Positions 7,455 through 16,304 are shown, counted from the first letter of the stretch. The stretch is DNA of 64,000 bases from JAFGLZ01 sp964622545 (GCA_964622545.1 CAZUQM010000005.1:182975-246974); one strand, 5' to 3'. Made by a program: numbers and translations. Notes: generated by a model not told the origin, from the sequence alone.

Positions 7455-7910
7455 TTAGGTTCGCACGCTCGATGGGAGAGTCTGGAAATCGTCGGTCCGC
7501 GTCAGGCTCTTCAGCACGGTCAGGAGCGGTTCGGGCGCGGCGACGATCCGACGGGTGTCGAAACTGAGCCAGCCGCCCTCGCTGGTGACGGTGGCGGCGA
7601 CTTCACCGTCTGCGCGGTAGAAGACGTTGCGATGGAGGAAGTGCGAGCCGTCGTCGGACAGGCCGGCCAGGACGAGCGTGACGTCCATGCGCTCGAGCAG
7701 CCGGAGCTCGCGGCGGTAGACAATCTCGTCGCGCATGACGACGGGCCCGACGCGCAGCCGCTCGAACTCGCGCATCGGCAGGCCATGCTCTTCGAAGTAC
7801 ATCATCCTTACGTCGGCGGCCACGTCGAGGTACGACGTGTTCCGCATGTGGGCGTTGAAGTCCATGTCGCGCCAACCGACGTGGAAGGTCTTGGTGAACG
7901 TTTCGGGCAT
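7455..7910 (-). CDS. Acyl-CoA thioesterase-like hotdog protein
   Basis: A 151-residue protein of the 4-hydroxybenzoyl-CoA thioesterase type. The active-site region reads WRDMDFNAHMRNTSYLDVAADVRMMYF, matching the family pattern of an Asp followed by an Asn/His-rich turn and a long central helix. A later HRNVFYRADGEVAATVTSEGGWLSFDTRR strand pair is also typical. It would hydrolyse an acyl-CoA or acyl-carrier thioester in the cytoplasm; the acyl group cannot be told. ATG 7910 is chosen because AGGAG lies 9 nt upstream and the fold begins there; the frame stays open 48 codons upstream without features. It appears to be a single-gene unit. Confidence 0.8.
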   Translation of the reverse strand: MPETFTKTFHVGWRDMDFNAHMRNTSYLDVAADVRMMYFEEHGLPMREFERLRVGPVVMRDEIVYRRELRLLERMDVTLVLAGLSDDGSHFLHRNVFYRADGEVAATVTSEGGWLSFDTRRIVAAPEPLLTVLKSLTRTDDFQTLPSSVRT

Positions 7911-8140
7911 GTGGTGTGGCTCCTGACTGGGAACGTGGTCGGGTCCGATCTTACCGCGCAGCGGATGCCAGGCCAGCCGGTGGTGAGCCGTCGCGTGGCC
8001 CCGAACGACGTAGCACACGGCCGGAGGAGGAGCCTCCAGAAGAGCCAAGCCCAAAAGGTGTTTGCAGCAGTCATGCAGAGCGTCTACTCTGCGGTGGCGA
8101 GATGACGTGACGATTTGGTCTTAACCAAGGAGACCCGACG

Positions 8141-8620
8141 ATGATGCAGAAACTGCTTCGCGTGGTAACGATGCTGTCGTTGTTGGCCCTGTTCGGCTGT
8201 GAGCAGCCGGTCAAGTGGACGCTCAAGCAGGAGATCGAGCCCGACCCCGTGAAGATCGGCCAGACGGTCACCGCCCGTTGCACCGTGACGGGCGAGCCGA
8301 AGCAGATCGGCTGGATGACGGCCGCGCCCCTCATCGCTCCGGAGATCACGATCGAGCTACGAGACGACGGCACGGAGGGGGACAAGAAGGCCGGCGACGC
8401 CGTCTTCACCGCGAAGGGTGACGTGCCGGTTGAGGCCGAGCCCGGCATGTATGAGCTCGAGGTGATCGCCTACGATAAGAACGGCGACATCCTCCGCCTG
8501 CCCTCGTTCACGATCCTGGATAAGGACGGCAAGGTCATCAAGGAGGTCAAGCCCGAGGAGGGCGACGAAGACCAGACCGTCGAGGCCAGTACGATCATCG
8601 AGGTCGAGCTGGTGGAGTGA
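8141..8620 (+). CDS. Small lipoprotein of unknown function, Ig-like
   Basis: A 159-residue protein with a lipoprotein signal: basic N-terminus, hydrophobic core and lipobox LALFGC with Cys20. The mature part is acidic and rich in beta-strand patterns (KIGQTVTARCTVTG; EITIELRDDGTEGDKKAGDAVFTAKGDV; PGMYELEVIAYDKNGDI), like an immunoglobulin-like domain of the kind that presents DDGtxGDxxAGDGVYT loops. It ends in a charged tail. AAGGAG precedes the paired ATGs at 8141/8144. No enzyme motif is visible and the neighbours give no pathway, so the role is unknown; a cell-envelope location is likely. Confidence 0.7.
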   Translation: MMQKLLRVVTMLSLLALFGCEQPVKWTLKQEIEPDPVKIGQTVTARCTVTGEPKQIGWMTAAPLIAPEITIELRDDGTEGDKKAGDAVFTAKGDVPVEAEPGMYELEVIAYDKNGDILRLPSFTILDKDGKVIKEVKPEEGDEDQTVEASTIIEVELVE

Positions 8621-8799
8621 GCGGGCGGATGTCGGTCGACAAGACCACTCCATCTCCTGCAAGGCGGTGGCTTCGGGTGTGGACTGAAATCCGGCGGTAG
8701 CGACGTTGCCGATGTTGGCAGAGCCGGCCTGGCACCCGCGCCGTAGCTTTGGCGAAGGAGGAACCCCAGGCCGGTGGTTATGGCGCGTCGTGCAATAAC

Positions 8800-8825
8800 G
8801 TCCGGGCCGAGGACGGCCCGGCTCT
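8800..8825. repeat. Short palindrome in a gene-free stretch
   Basis: The 303 bp between the lipoprotein and the ParE remnant hold no gene. They contain a GGGCCG-AGGA-CGGCCC hairpin at about 8803-8819 and, at 8896-8921, TTGGTGCGTCAAGACGCGCG, a copy of a palindrome also present at 44704-44729. Confidence 0.5.
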
Positions 8826-8923
8826 GATTCTTCACGTGACGCGGCTGTGTCCGGTTCCGATGTCTGCCGCCACGAACGGGAACGACCGGGCCCGATTGGT
8901 GCGTCAAGACGCGCGCGACCCGG

Positions 8924-9249
8924 TTAGCCCGGTGTAGCATCCGATTCGCTCGTCCCTGGCTGCGCTAACCGGCTCCTGGTCTTCTCAGGATCCTGGCGGC
9001 AATCCAAGACTGCCCATACCCTAGCGGTCTCTCCGTCGACCGTGTAGTAAACGGCGAAGGGAAGCCGCTTGGCCAGAACCGGTGGTAGCCGGTGTGGATC
9101 GAGTGGATGCCTGCATAGAGCTGGAGCGAGTCGATGTCGGCGAAGAGCGAGTCCAGGAAGTGGCTACCGAGGCCCTGGCCTTGCCTTTCGTAAAACCGGA
9201 AGCCGTCAATCAGATCCTGCTCGGCCTCATCCAGGATTTGGACGTTCAT
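8924..9249 (-). pseudogene. ParE/RelE-family toxin disrupted by a single-base frameshift
   Basis: The first 57 residues (MNVQILDEAEQDLIDGFRFY... to IHSIHTGYHR) are a normal RelE/ParE start. From about 9077 the frame carries unrelated sequence and stops at 8965. Adding one base in the CC run of the + strand (CAGAACCGGTGG, about 9074-9085) restores the expected toxin ending: VLAKRLPFAVYYTV, then ETARVWAVLDCRQDP, running to a stop at 8924. It overlaps the antitoxin stop by 4 bp (ATGA), the usual coupling. It is either a real inactivated toxin or a base lost in a homopolymer during sequencing or assembly. Confidence 0.85.
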
Positions 9250-9464
9250 CCGGTGCGCTCGCGCATCCTACGCTTGGCTTCGGCCCAGTCTCCGAACTGC
9301 GAGGCACCCTCTCGCACGCGATCCTGTCTGGCGCGGAGGACATCGGCATGCCAGGCCGGCGACGGCACGTCTTCGGGTGTCTGTTGGAGGTCGCTCCAGA
9401 GCTCCTCCAGCAACCGAAGCTTGTCGGCGACGGTCATCTTGTCCAGGGGAAGCGGGACATGCAT
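9246..9464 (-). CDS. Addiction-module antitoxin (CHP02574/PF09720-like)
   Basis: A 72-residue protein with the familiar pattern LPLDKMTVADKLRLLEELWSDL, then PSPAWHADVLRARQDRVREG and FGDWAEAKRRMRERTG, the hallmark of the short putative addiction-module component that pairs with RelE/ParE toxins. It precedes and overlaps the disrupted toxin gene. If the toxin is truly dead, this antitoxin may survive as an orphan that still protects against related toxins. Confidence 0.88.
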   Translation of the reverse strand: MHVPLPLDKMTVADKLRLLEELWSDLQQTPEDVPSPAWHADVLRARQDRVREGASQFGDWAEAKRRMRERTG

Positions 9465-9679
9465 GACGGATGCTCCATTCGATAACCATCGTACGCAACA
9501 GGCCGGTCGGATACGATTCTCTTGCGGCTGTCTCGCCGTGCCCGTAGGTCATTTCGTCGCAAGGGTGGGTCCAGAGGAGCCACCGTACGTTACTTGGTGT
9601 CGTCGAGCGGGTTCCGACGCGATTCTTATGCCGAAAACGCGGTTTGGTCGTTCGTTCAGGGCTAAGTGGGGCTATCGTG

Positions 9680-10225
9680 TTAGGCAGCGGTGATCAATCC
9701 CATCCTTTGAAGCAGATTCCAGGTTATTTCGTAGACATCGTCAGGGACGTAATCCTTTCCCAGCTTCGGGGACCAATACCGTCCGTGAGCCAACCAATGC
9801 CGCAGCTTGAGAGCGCCGTTGAAATCACCGACATACTGCTTCGTTGCCTGTCCGTAATCTTTCCATGCAGCAAGGATATCCTTGCTAAGTGCTGCGCGCT
9901 GGCCCTTCTGTCGATGAATATCGCGGAATCTTCTCGAAACAGCGTCTTTCTTGCGCCTGGAGACTCGGTCCAAGTAATCGATTCTGATCGTGGCCTCAGC
10001 AGCAGCCAGCAGGTTAAGCATCGTAGCGTAGTCGAGCTCCTTGAAAAACTCCTCGATTTCGTCGATGGTCATTCCCAGGAAGTCAGGATCACTTGATACA
10101 TTTCCGCTTTCGATGTCTGATAGCAGTTGCGCTTTCTTCTCGTTCGATAACTCGCGCACGCACTCGTACCACTTCCACACTTCTTCGATCGTCTTGTAGT
10201 CGCCGGAGACCGAGACGCGGCTCAT
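9680..10225 (-). CDS. HEPN-like protein, possible ribonuclease toxin
   Basis: A 181-residue, mostly helical protein. Near the end of the helical core it has LRHWLAHGRYW, with R142 and H147 fitting the Rx4-6H motif that defines HEPN ribonucleases, followed by GR-YW as in RiboL-PSP-type HEPN proteins. It overlaps the preceding gene by 4 bp (ATGA at 10222-10225), so the two are co-translated. The base composition is visibly AT-richer than the surroundings and codons such as AAA and TTT are common, suggesting recent transfer. HEPN proteins in such two-gene units are often RNA-cleaving toxins; that role is inferred. The family call needs a profile search. Confidence 0.55.
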   Translation of the reverse strand: MSRVSVSGDYKTIEEVWKWYECVRELSNEKKAQLLSDIESGNVSSDPDFLGMTIDEIEEFFKELDYATMLNLLAAAEATIRIDYLDRVSRRKKDAVSRRFRDIHRQKGQRAALSKDILAAWKDYGQATKQYVGDFNGALKLRHWLAHGRYWSPKLGKDYVPDDVYEITWNLLQRMGLITAA

Positions 10226-10674
10226 GACCTCATAACGTCCTTCAGCGCTTCCAGGAGCGTGTCCTCATCCAGTGGCACAACCTTCAGGGTCGGTGTCCGG
10301 GTCTTCACAATCCCCCAGCGGTCTCCGGGCTGCAATACGAGCGTCTTGCGCCCCATATCGCCGATCAAGTCAACCCTACCGGATGCCCCCACTACGTTCC
10401 TGCCCTTTGGTGAGAACACGACACGCTCAGTTCCTACCTGGATCACAAGCTCGTCTATGTCGTACTGGCCGATCAGACTTTCTTCAATGGTTTTTTTGGA
10501 TCTTGCAATGGACACTACTTTGTCTTGCACCAGCCCACCCAAATACTCTTCCTCGATTCTCTTGTAGAGCTTATTAACTGAACTTAGCCAGTCCTTCTTC
10601 TTTTTCGTCCAGTTGACTCGACCAAGCTTCTGTTCCTTTTCACGGAAGAACTCTGTGAGTTTCTGTTGAGCCAT
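10222..10674 (-). CDS. Unrecognised protein, partner of the HEPN-like gene
   Basis: A 150-residue protein I do not recognise. It starts with a charged helical region (AQQKLTEFFREKEQKLGRVNWTKKKKDW, 2-29). A beta-rich C-terminal half follows, with ELVIQVGTERVVFSPKGRNV, GRVDLIGDMGRKTLVL and GDRWGIVKTRTPTLKVVPLDE. ATG 10674 is preceded by GGAG at 6 nt; a frame extends 8 codons upstream. It is translationally coupled to the HEPN-like gene and shares its AT-rich composition. Its place before a HEPN-like protein suggests an antitoxin or specificity partner, but this is only positional inference. Confidence 0.6.
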   Translation of the reverse strand: MAQQKLTEFFREKEQKLGRVNWTKKKKDWLSSVNKLYKRIEEEYLGGLVQDKVVSIARSKKTIEESLIGQYDIDELVIQVGTERVVFSPKGRNVVGASGRVDLIGDMGRKTLVLQPGDRWGIVKTRTPTLKVVPLDEDTLLEALKDVMRS

Positions 10675-10736
10675 AACTGTCTCCAACACCCCAGCCACAC
10701 TACAAGTCCACTACTTCTCCTACGAAGCCACCCTTG

Positions 10737-10742
10737 ATTATA
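10737..10742 (-). promoter_or_regulatory. Candidate -10 box for the HEPN cassette
   Basis: On the minus strand this reads TATAAT, 62 bp before the ATG at 10674. The hexamer 17 nt further up (TGGAAT) is a weak -35. Confidence 0.4.
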
Positions 10743-10812
10743 CCTGACCCTGAAACAGGATTCCACACTTGGTCAACGGGAACGGAACGTTGAGGACGGC
10801 AAGTATCCTTCC

Positions 10813-13101
10813 TCACCACCCCACAACCACCGTCTTCAGCTTCACCCCGCCCGCGTGCCGAATCAACACCGTCTTGCTCGGGGCGTGCCAGGTGGTGTCG
10901 GGGCAGGGTTTGCCGTCGACAGTGACGGACGTCGGCTTGGCCGGCAGCAGCAGGCGAGTCGAGACGCGCACGTCGGCGATGGAGGTCGTGGTGTAGGTCA
11001 GTGATCGGCCGTCGACGGTCCACGACTCGATGCGGCCTGCGCTGGCCAGGGCGAGCGGGGGCGTGCCGCGAACCTTGTCGAGATCCAGCAAGAAGGCTTG
11101 GCGGTTCGGCGCGATGCGGACCTCGTTATGCACGGGCAGCTCGGCGTGGAACAGGTCGACGAAGCGGCCCTTCAGGACGGTCGGGGCGTCACTGATGGAC
11201 TCATCGAGGCAGGCCGCGATGACGTAAGGTCCGCGTCGCAACAGCAGGTAGTCGCGTTCGATCAGCTTGCTGCCGGTGTGCTCGACACCCTGACGGACGA
11301 GCGAGACGAGCCGCTTGGCGTTCTCGGCCGATCGCGAGAACCAGGCCGGGTGCTTGCGCTCGACGACGACCAGCCCCCGGCCGACCTTGTGCGCTCCTTC
11401 GGCGGGCTTGCGAGACAGGCCCAGCGTCTCGAAAAGGTGCTGCGTCGGCGAGGCGTAGTCCTGCGGCGGACGGTTCCACCATTCGCGAACGCCGTGGAAC
11501 GGGTCGGTGTCGGCCCCGACGACGATCAGTGCCCCGCCCGACTGCACCCACTGTGCCAGCGGTAGATGCCAGCCGGGCTTCATCGGCTTCATGAATTCGT
11601 AGCTGAGCAGCAGCACGCTGTAGTCGCTCAGATAGCCGGGAAAGCGCGCAACGTTGTCGAGCTGCACGGGCCGGATCGGCACGCCCCGTTTGAGCGGCGG
11701 CAGCGCCAGGCCGTAGAAGCCGAACCATCCCCGGACCTCGGCGCGGGTAGCCCGCGTCGGGTCGGACCGGTCCTTCGCCACGCCCGCCGTCCAGGCCGGC
11801 TCGGCCCGCTGGAACATGGCCGAATCGGCCAGCAGCACGCCGACGCCGTCGGTGGTCCGGCCCCAGCTCACGTCCGGCTGGGCCATGTCGCGGAGCTGGT
11901 TGAAGACGATGCCGAGGATGGTCGCATAGTCGGGCGGGATCGGCTTGGGGTCCTTGGCGTCGCGCGGGAACTTGCCGTTGAACACGCGGTTGGGCCAGGG
12001 GCAGACCTCGTAGTGGTGCACGCCCGGGTGCAGCAGTTGGGCGACCAGCGTGCAGAGGTAGTTGCGGCGGTAGTCGTCCCAGTCGTGGCGGGGGTTGTCC
12101 TCGACGGGGTCGGCCAGGAACCACATGCGTCGGCCGGTACCGCGGACGAGCTCCTGCATGATGCCGTACTCGAGGAAGGCCGTCTCGAACGTTCGCTCCT
12201 TGACGCGACCGGCGTAGCGGTTGGGCGTGCGGGCGGTGCCGGTCCAGACCTGGGCGATGTAGCCGTCGATGCCGGGCAGGTCGATGAGGGCGGCCTCGGG
12301 CGAGACGATCCGCCACTGCGTGTAGTTGATCAGGCTGTGGGTGGGCACGTAGAAACGGATGGCCCGGCCGTGGTTCGCCAGGGCGTACTCCTTCATCGCG
12401 GCCGAGAGCCGGTCGAGGGCCCGCTGGTAGAGGTAGTACTTGAGCTTGCTGGCGCGGTATTGGGCGTCGACGCTGCTGTCAGGGCGCCGCCAGGGCTCGT
12501 TGTAGTAGATTTGCCACTCGCGCTTGAACGACTCGCTGTAGCCGGCTCGGGCCCAGAACTCCGGCTCTTCGAGGTGGATGGCGATCGCGCCGGCATCGAT
12601 GGCCGTTTTGATGCCTTCCTGGAGGTAGTCGCTGAACGAGACGGCCGGGACCATGTAGGGCACACGGACACCGTGGAGGATGGGCTTGCCCTTGGGGTCA
12701 ACCTGGCCCTCGTCGTGGTGTTTGCGGCCGTCGACCTTGCCGTCGAGGTAGTCGAAGTAGCTGCCCCAGGCCACGCCGGTCATGATGTGCGGGACGTAGT
12801 CGGCCTGCATCCAGCGCTTGAGGCGTTCGGCGACGTTGCGGCCGGTGCCGTAGGCCATGACGAAGTCGGTGCGAAGGTCGTAGCGAGGGCCGTACGGCGA
12901 GGCCTCCTGGAAGCCGGTGCGTTCGAGCGTGCGGTCGGTGACGAGGTTGGGTTGTCGGTCGGGCGGCTTGGTGTCCGCGGCCATGGCGGGCGAAGCCGCC
13001 GCTACCAAGGCAGCGGTGATTGGGAGGATCGCGGCGAGGCTCGCTGCGCGGCGCGGTCGCCGTTGGTTGTGGGTGCGCATGTCATCCTTCGTATGGGTCA
13101 T
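10813..13101 (-). CDS. Secreted TIM-barrel/amidotransferase-like glycoside hydrolase candidate
   Basis: A 762-residue exported protein. Its long basic N-terminus (RRPRR around 13-17) leads into a hydrophobic stretch ending ASPAMAA. The first 400 mature residues look like a TIM barrel (AIAIHLEEPEFWARAGYSESFKREW; LIDLPGIDGYIAQVW; RRMWFLADPVEDN; HYEVCPWPNRVF). A Rossmann-like segment follows (YSVLLLSYEFMKP...GGALIVVGAD) and then beta-sandwich material. That order resembles GH42-type enzymes, but no exact family is claimed. ATG 13101 has AAGGAG 7 nt upstream. An alternative start at 13149 overlaps the methyltransferase stop (ATGA) but would give an overlong leader. The methyltransferase gene lies 44 bp upstream on the same strand. 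Confidence 0.65.
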   Translation of the reverse strand: MTHTKDDMRTHNQRRPRRAASLAAILPITAALVAAASPAMAADTKPPDRQPNLVTDRTLERTGFQEASPYGPRYDLRTDFVMAYGTGRNVAERLKRWMQADYVPHIMTGVAWGSYFDYLDGKVDGRKHHDEGQVDPKGKPILHGVRVPYMVPAVSFSDYLQEGIKTAIDAGAIAIHLEEPEFWARAGYSESFKREWQIYYNEPWRRPDSSVDAQYRASKLKYYLYQRALDRLSAAMKEYALANHGRAIRFYVPTHSLINYTQWRIVSPEAALIDLPGIDGYIAQVWTGTARTPNRYAGRVKERTFETAFLEYGIMQELVRGTGRRMWFLADPVEDNPRHDWDDYRRNYLCTLVAQLLHPGVHHYEVCPWPNRVFNGKFPRDAKDPKPIPPDYATILGIVFNQLRDMAQPDVSWGRTTDGVGVLLADSAMFQRAEPAWTAGVAKDRSDPTRATRAEVRGWFGFYGLALPPLKRGVPIRPVQLDNVARFPGYLSDYSVLLLSYEFMKPMKPGWHLPLAQWVQSGGALIVVGADTDPFHGVREWWNRPPQDYASPTQHLFETLGLSRKPAEGAHKVGRGLVVVERKHPAWFSRSAENAKRLVSLVRQGVEHTGSKLIERDYLLLRRGPYVIAACLDESISDAPTVLKGRFVDLFHAELPVHNEVRIAPNRQAFLLDLDKVRGTPPLALASAGRIESWTVDGRSLTYTTTSIADVRVSTRLLLPAKPTSVTVDGKPCPDTTWHAPSKTVLIRHAGGVKLKTVVVGW

Positions 13102-13145
13102 AGCTCGTCTCCTTGCGGGCATCGTATCGGGCGGCGCGACGGCTG

Positions 13146-14087
13146 TCATCCGCGCACGATACCCGAGGCGATCAGGGCGATGGTGGTGGCGAAGAAGGGT
13201 CCGGAGCCGGGCTTGCGCGCTTCCTCGAGGGCGAGGCGTTCGCGTTCGTCGTAGAGCCAGCGGAGACGCGCCCGCTGCGGTTCGGTGAGGTACGGGGTCG
13301 GCGGAGCCTCGGCGCCGGCCGAGGCGAGGGCGGCCCGGATGCGATCCTCAGTGGGCGGCATGCCGGGCGGGACGGAGCGGTAGAGGCGGACGAAGGCGTC
13401 TCGGTCCTGGTCGGTCATGCGGTGGTCGTCCCAGCAGATCGTCTTCGACCAGGAATCGACGCGGAACTCGTCGAGGCCCCACGCGCGAACGACGCCGGGG
13501 TAGGCGATGAACGGGCCGCCCTGCCAGATGAAGTAGGCCTGGCTGAGGGCGTCGTCCCAAGGCTGCATGATCCGCTCGAGCTGGTGGATCTCGTCGGTGA
13601 GGGCCTTGGGGGCCTCGGGGTGGCGGTTGTCGACAGAGTAACGGCCGCCCGCGCAGGCCACGGAGAGCATGCCGCCGGGACGGAGGACGCGCCGGCACTC
13701 GCGGAAGAAGGCGTCGGTGTCGGGCAGGTGCTCGATCAGGGCGTGGCTGGTCAGGGCGTCAAGGCAGTGGTCGGGCAGGGGTAGGGCGCAGGCGTCGCCG
13801 GTCAGAAGCTCGACGTCGGTCAGGCCGAGCTCGTCGATCCGCTCGCGGGCGAAGGCGAGCTGGCCGGTGTCGCGGTCGACGCCGAGGATGCGGCTGGGCG
13901 GGACGCTGGTCTCGGCGATGCGGGTCAGCAGGCCGCCGGGTCCGCAGCCGACCTCGCAGAGGGTCCCGCCGGGCGGCAGGCGCATCAGCCTGCGCCAGCA
14001 GGCGGCCTCGTCGGGCGGGAACTTCCACCGGCGAGTGCCGTACATGACGTCGGGGGGCTGGATCAGTTCGGACCAGATGCGGTTCAT
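13146..14087 (-). CDS. SAM-dependent class I methyltransferase
   Basis: A 313-residue protein. Motif I is LCEVGCGPGGLLTRI (about 45-59), the acidic residue after beta-2 is ILGVDRDTGQL, motif post-II is LLTGDACALPLPD and the family's SHALIEHLPDTDAFFRECRRVLRPGG follows, all as in ubiE/methyltransferase-11 proteins. The C-terminal 120 residues are not typical and may bind the acceptor, which is unknown. ATG 14087 is chosen at the start of homology, with a moderate GGGA upstream; the frame stays open 22 codons further. It sits upstream of the secreted hydrolase gene on the same strand, possibly co-transcribed. Confidence 0.8.
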   Translation of the reverse strand: MNRIWSELIQPPDVMYGTRRWKFPPDEAACWRRLMRLPPGGTLCEVGCGPGGLLTRIAETSVPPSRILGVDRDTGQLAFARERIDELGLTDVELLTGDACALPLPDHCLDALTSHALIEHLPDTDAFFRECRRVLRPGGMLSVACAGGRYSVDNRHPEAPKALTDEIHQLERIMQPWDDALSQAYFIWQGGPFIAYPGVVRAWGLDEFRVDSWSKTICWDDHRMTDQDRDAFVRLYRSVPPGMPPTEDRIRAALASAGAEAPPTPYLTEPQRARLRWLYDERERLALEEARKPGSGPFFATTIALIASGIVRG

Positions 14088-14287
14088 GGCGATTCCCGCG
14101 GGCCGATTGGCTCGGGCCGGCCGGTGATGGGATGGCGCGTCGCGGTCCATCATACCGTCGAATGCGGTGGAAATGGGGAGAGATACGAAGCGTCCGCCTG
14201 ATGGGAGTAGAGGAAGAGAGAAGTCAGCAGGTCAGAAGACAGGAATGAAACGCGGCGCACGCCTGTCCAGAAGGGGCAACCTCTCCA

Positions 14288-14625
14288 CCGAGCCCCACTG
14301 GCTCCCGCGGCGCGGTCTGCAGACGAAGCCGGGTCCCCAGCGGGGTCAAGACCTCACCTGACGCGCACTGGCGGGCAAACCTACTATGCCAAGGCTGCGT
14401 AGGTCACGACCGCCAGTGGCACACGGTAACTCCCGATCGACTTCGGGTCCCCCACCGCTCCTTCGACACTGCTCAGGACAAGTGTACCGATGGGCCATCC
14501 GCCTCGCCCTCCCGCGGGTGGTCCCCTTGCGGGCAACAGACCGCACTGAGGACCGTGCGGCTCGGGAACAGCAACGCTCCCTGACGGTCGCGTCTGATTC
14601 GGGCCGAGAGCGGCCCGGCTCCGAC
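14288..14625. repeat. Gene-free stretch with degenerate palindromic repeats
   Basis: The 549 bp between 14087 and 14637 hold no convincing gene. They carry a broken copy of the CCCACCGCT family (14449-14500), CCGCACTGAGGACCGTGCGG (about 14551-14570) related to repeats at 16610 and 44766, and GCTCCCTGACGGTCGC (about 14575-14591), which recurs at about 59520. Confidence 0.6.
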
Positions 14626-14636
14626 GCCACCTTGAT

Positions 14637-15965
14637 CTACAGCGTCCAGGGCGCTCGCATCTTGGGCATCAGCAGCGCGTTCGCCTCGTCGTCGCCGACG
14701 ACCTTCTCGGTCTTCGGGTCCCACTTCAGGTCACGCCCCAGGATCATGCCGATGTTGTTGAGGTGGCAAATCACCGACGTGTGATGGCCGGCCACCACCG
14801 GGGCGAACGGTTTGGCCTTGCGCCGGACGGCCTCGATGAAGTTGTAGTGGTGGCTTCGCGAGCGGCCGAGGAACGTGTCGCCCGGATAGACCGAGGCCTG
14901 GAGCAACGTCTTGGGCTCGGCCTCGAGCTTGCCGCCGTGGATGTGGATGAAAATCCAGCCGTCGGAGCCGACGAACTTGAGTCCACGGGGCTCCTTCATC
15001 GTGCCGACCAGCTTCACGCCGTTGGCGTAGACGTTCTCGAACCTGTAGTCGAAGAAGGCGTTGAACTGCGCGTCCGGACCGGCCGGTCGCTTGCCGCGTG
15101 CCTTGAACTCGACCGGACAGGTGTGGTCCATGTTCAACCCGAGCTGCGCCAGGTCGATCACGTGGGCCCCGCGGTCGGTCATCTCGCCGCCGCCGTAACG
15201 GAGGTTGAACCGCCACCAGAAGTGACAGCGATACTCGTTGTAGGGCACCTTCTTGGTGTGGCCGAGCCACATGTCGTAGTCGAAGAACTCGGGCACGGGC
15301 TTGGTCGGGTGCTGCTGCTTGGCGAGCTCCTGGGCCTTCTTGTGATGGTCCTGGTCGCACGGCAGGTTGATCTCGACGGTCTTGACCTCGCCGAGCCGGC
15401 CGTTGCGGACCAGCTCGCAGGCGTAGCGGACGTTGGTGGTCGAGCGCTCGTGGCTGCCGACCTGGAGGACGACGTTGTTCTTCTTGACGGCGTCGACGAT
15501 GGCGCTGCCTTCGCCGACGGAGTTGGCCAGCGGTTTCTCGCAGTAGACGTGCTTACCGGCATTGGCGGCCGCGACCGACGTCAGGGCGTGCCAGTGGTCG
15601 GGCGTGCCGATGGAGACGGCGTCGATGTCCTTACGGGCGACGAGCTCGCGGAAGTCCTTGTAGGCCTTGCAGTCTTTGTTGCCGTAGGTCTTGTCGACGA
15701 CCTGCTTGCCGCGGCTCTTGTGCTTGGCGTCGACGTCGCAGACGGCCACCATCTGGACCTCGGGGAAGCTCAGGAACGTCTTCATGTTGTTGGTTCCCTT
15801 GCCGCCGGTTCCGATCGTGCCCATGACGATGCGGTTGCTCGGTGCGACCGAGCCGGCCTTGCCGAGGGCCGAGGACGCCACAACGTAGGGGAAGCCGATC
15901 GCGCCGGCCGAGGCGACGGTCGTGTTTCGAAGGAACTGCCTGCGGGAGGTCTTGCGAGTAGCCAT
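14637..15965 (-). CDS. Tat-exported Gfo/Idh/MocA family oxidoreductase
   Basis: A 442-residue protein with a twin-arginine signal (TSRRQFLRNT, RR at 7-8) and hydrophobic region. The NAD(P) site is IVMGTIGTGGKG, followed by VQMVAVCDVDAKHKSRG. The family marks GTPDHWHALTSVAAANAGKHVYCEKPLA and a conserved MWLGHTKKVPYNEYRCHFWWRFNLRYGGGEMTDRGAHVIDLAQ region are present. Members oxidise sugars or cyclitols; the exported planctomycete-type group is thought to act in the periplasm, where supply and reoxidation of the cofactor are unresolved. ATG 15965 has AGGAG 10 nt upstream. Two related proteins lie at 40909 and 45644. Its substrate is unknown. Confidence 0.85.
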   Translation of the reverse strand: MATRKTSRRQFLRNTTVASAGAIGFPYVVASSALGKAGSVAPSNRIVMGTIGTGGKGTNNMKTFLSFPEVQMVAVCDVDAKHKSRGKQVVDKTYGNKDCKAYKDFRELVARKDIDAVSIGTPDHWHALTSVAAANAGKHVYCEKPLANSVGEGSAIVDAVKKNNVVLQVGSHERSTTNVRYACELVRNGRLGEVKTVEINLPCDQDHHKKAQELAKQQHPTKPVPEFFDYDMWLGHTKKVPYNEYRCHFWWRFNLRYGGGEMTDRGAHVIDLAQLGLNMDHTCPVEFKARGKRPAGPDAQFNAFFDYRFENVYANGVKLVGTMKEPRGLKFVGSDGWIFIHIHGGKLEAEPKTLLQASVYPGDTFLGRSRSHHYNFIEAVRRKAKPFAPVVAGHHTSVICHLNNIGMILGRDLKWDPKTEKVVGDDEANALLMPKMRAPWTL

Positions 15966-16229
15966 GGTGTATGGGCTCCTGTCTGAAAGGCCTTGGTTGC
16001 GGTTACGGTCGTACGAGTTGATCCATACTGTCGAGCGGCCGGGGGCGGATGTCAACCGTTGTGCCCTGTGCAGCTGCATGGCATCACGCGGATAGAACGG
16101 GGAGGTCACACGTCGGCGACGCACCCGAAAGAAAGCATTCGTGCCATGAGAGACGCGGTCGTAAGGAAGCGTTGGCCTCCGCGCACGAAAACAGGACGAC
16201 CGACAGGCCGTCCCGTGTCAACGCGGACG

Positions 16230-16304
16230 GGTGACAGAGGGGATTCGAACCCCCGACCCCCTGGACCACAACCAGGTGCTCTAACCAACTGAGCTACTGT
16301 CACC
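16230..16304 (-). tRNA. tRNA-His(GTG)
   Basis: A full cloverleaf reads on the minus strand. The acceptor stem GTGACAG/CTGTCAC has the extra G(-1) paired to C73 that marks histidine tRNAs. The anticodon stem is CCTGG/CCAGG with loop TTGTGGT (anticodon GTG, 16267-16269), and the T-loop is TTCGAAT. CCA is not encoded. Confidence 0.95.

Noticed and set aside
8965..9100. Programmed frameshifting in the ParE gene
   Set aside because: No slippery heptamer or downstream structure is apparent; a lost base in a CC(C) run explains it more simply.
16230..16304. tRNA-His and tRNA-Arg as integration sites of a genomic island
   Set aside because: No integrase nearby and no repeat of the tRNA 3' end was seen in the window.
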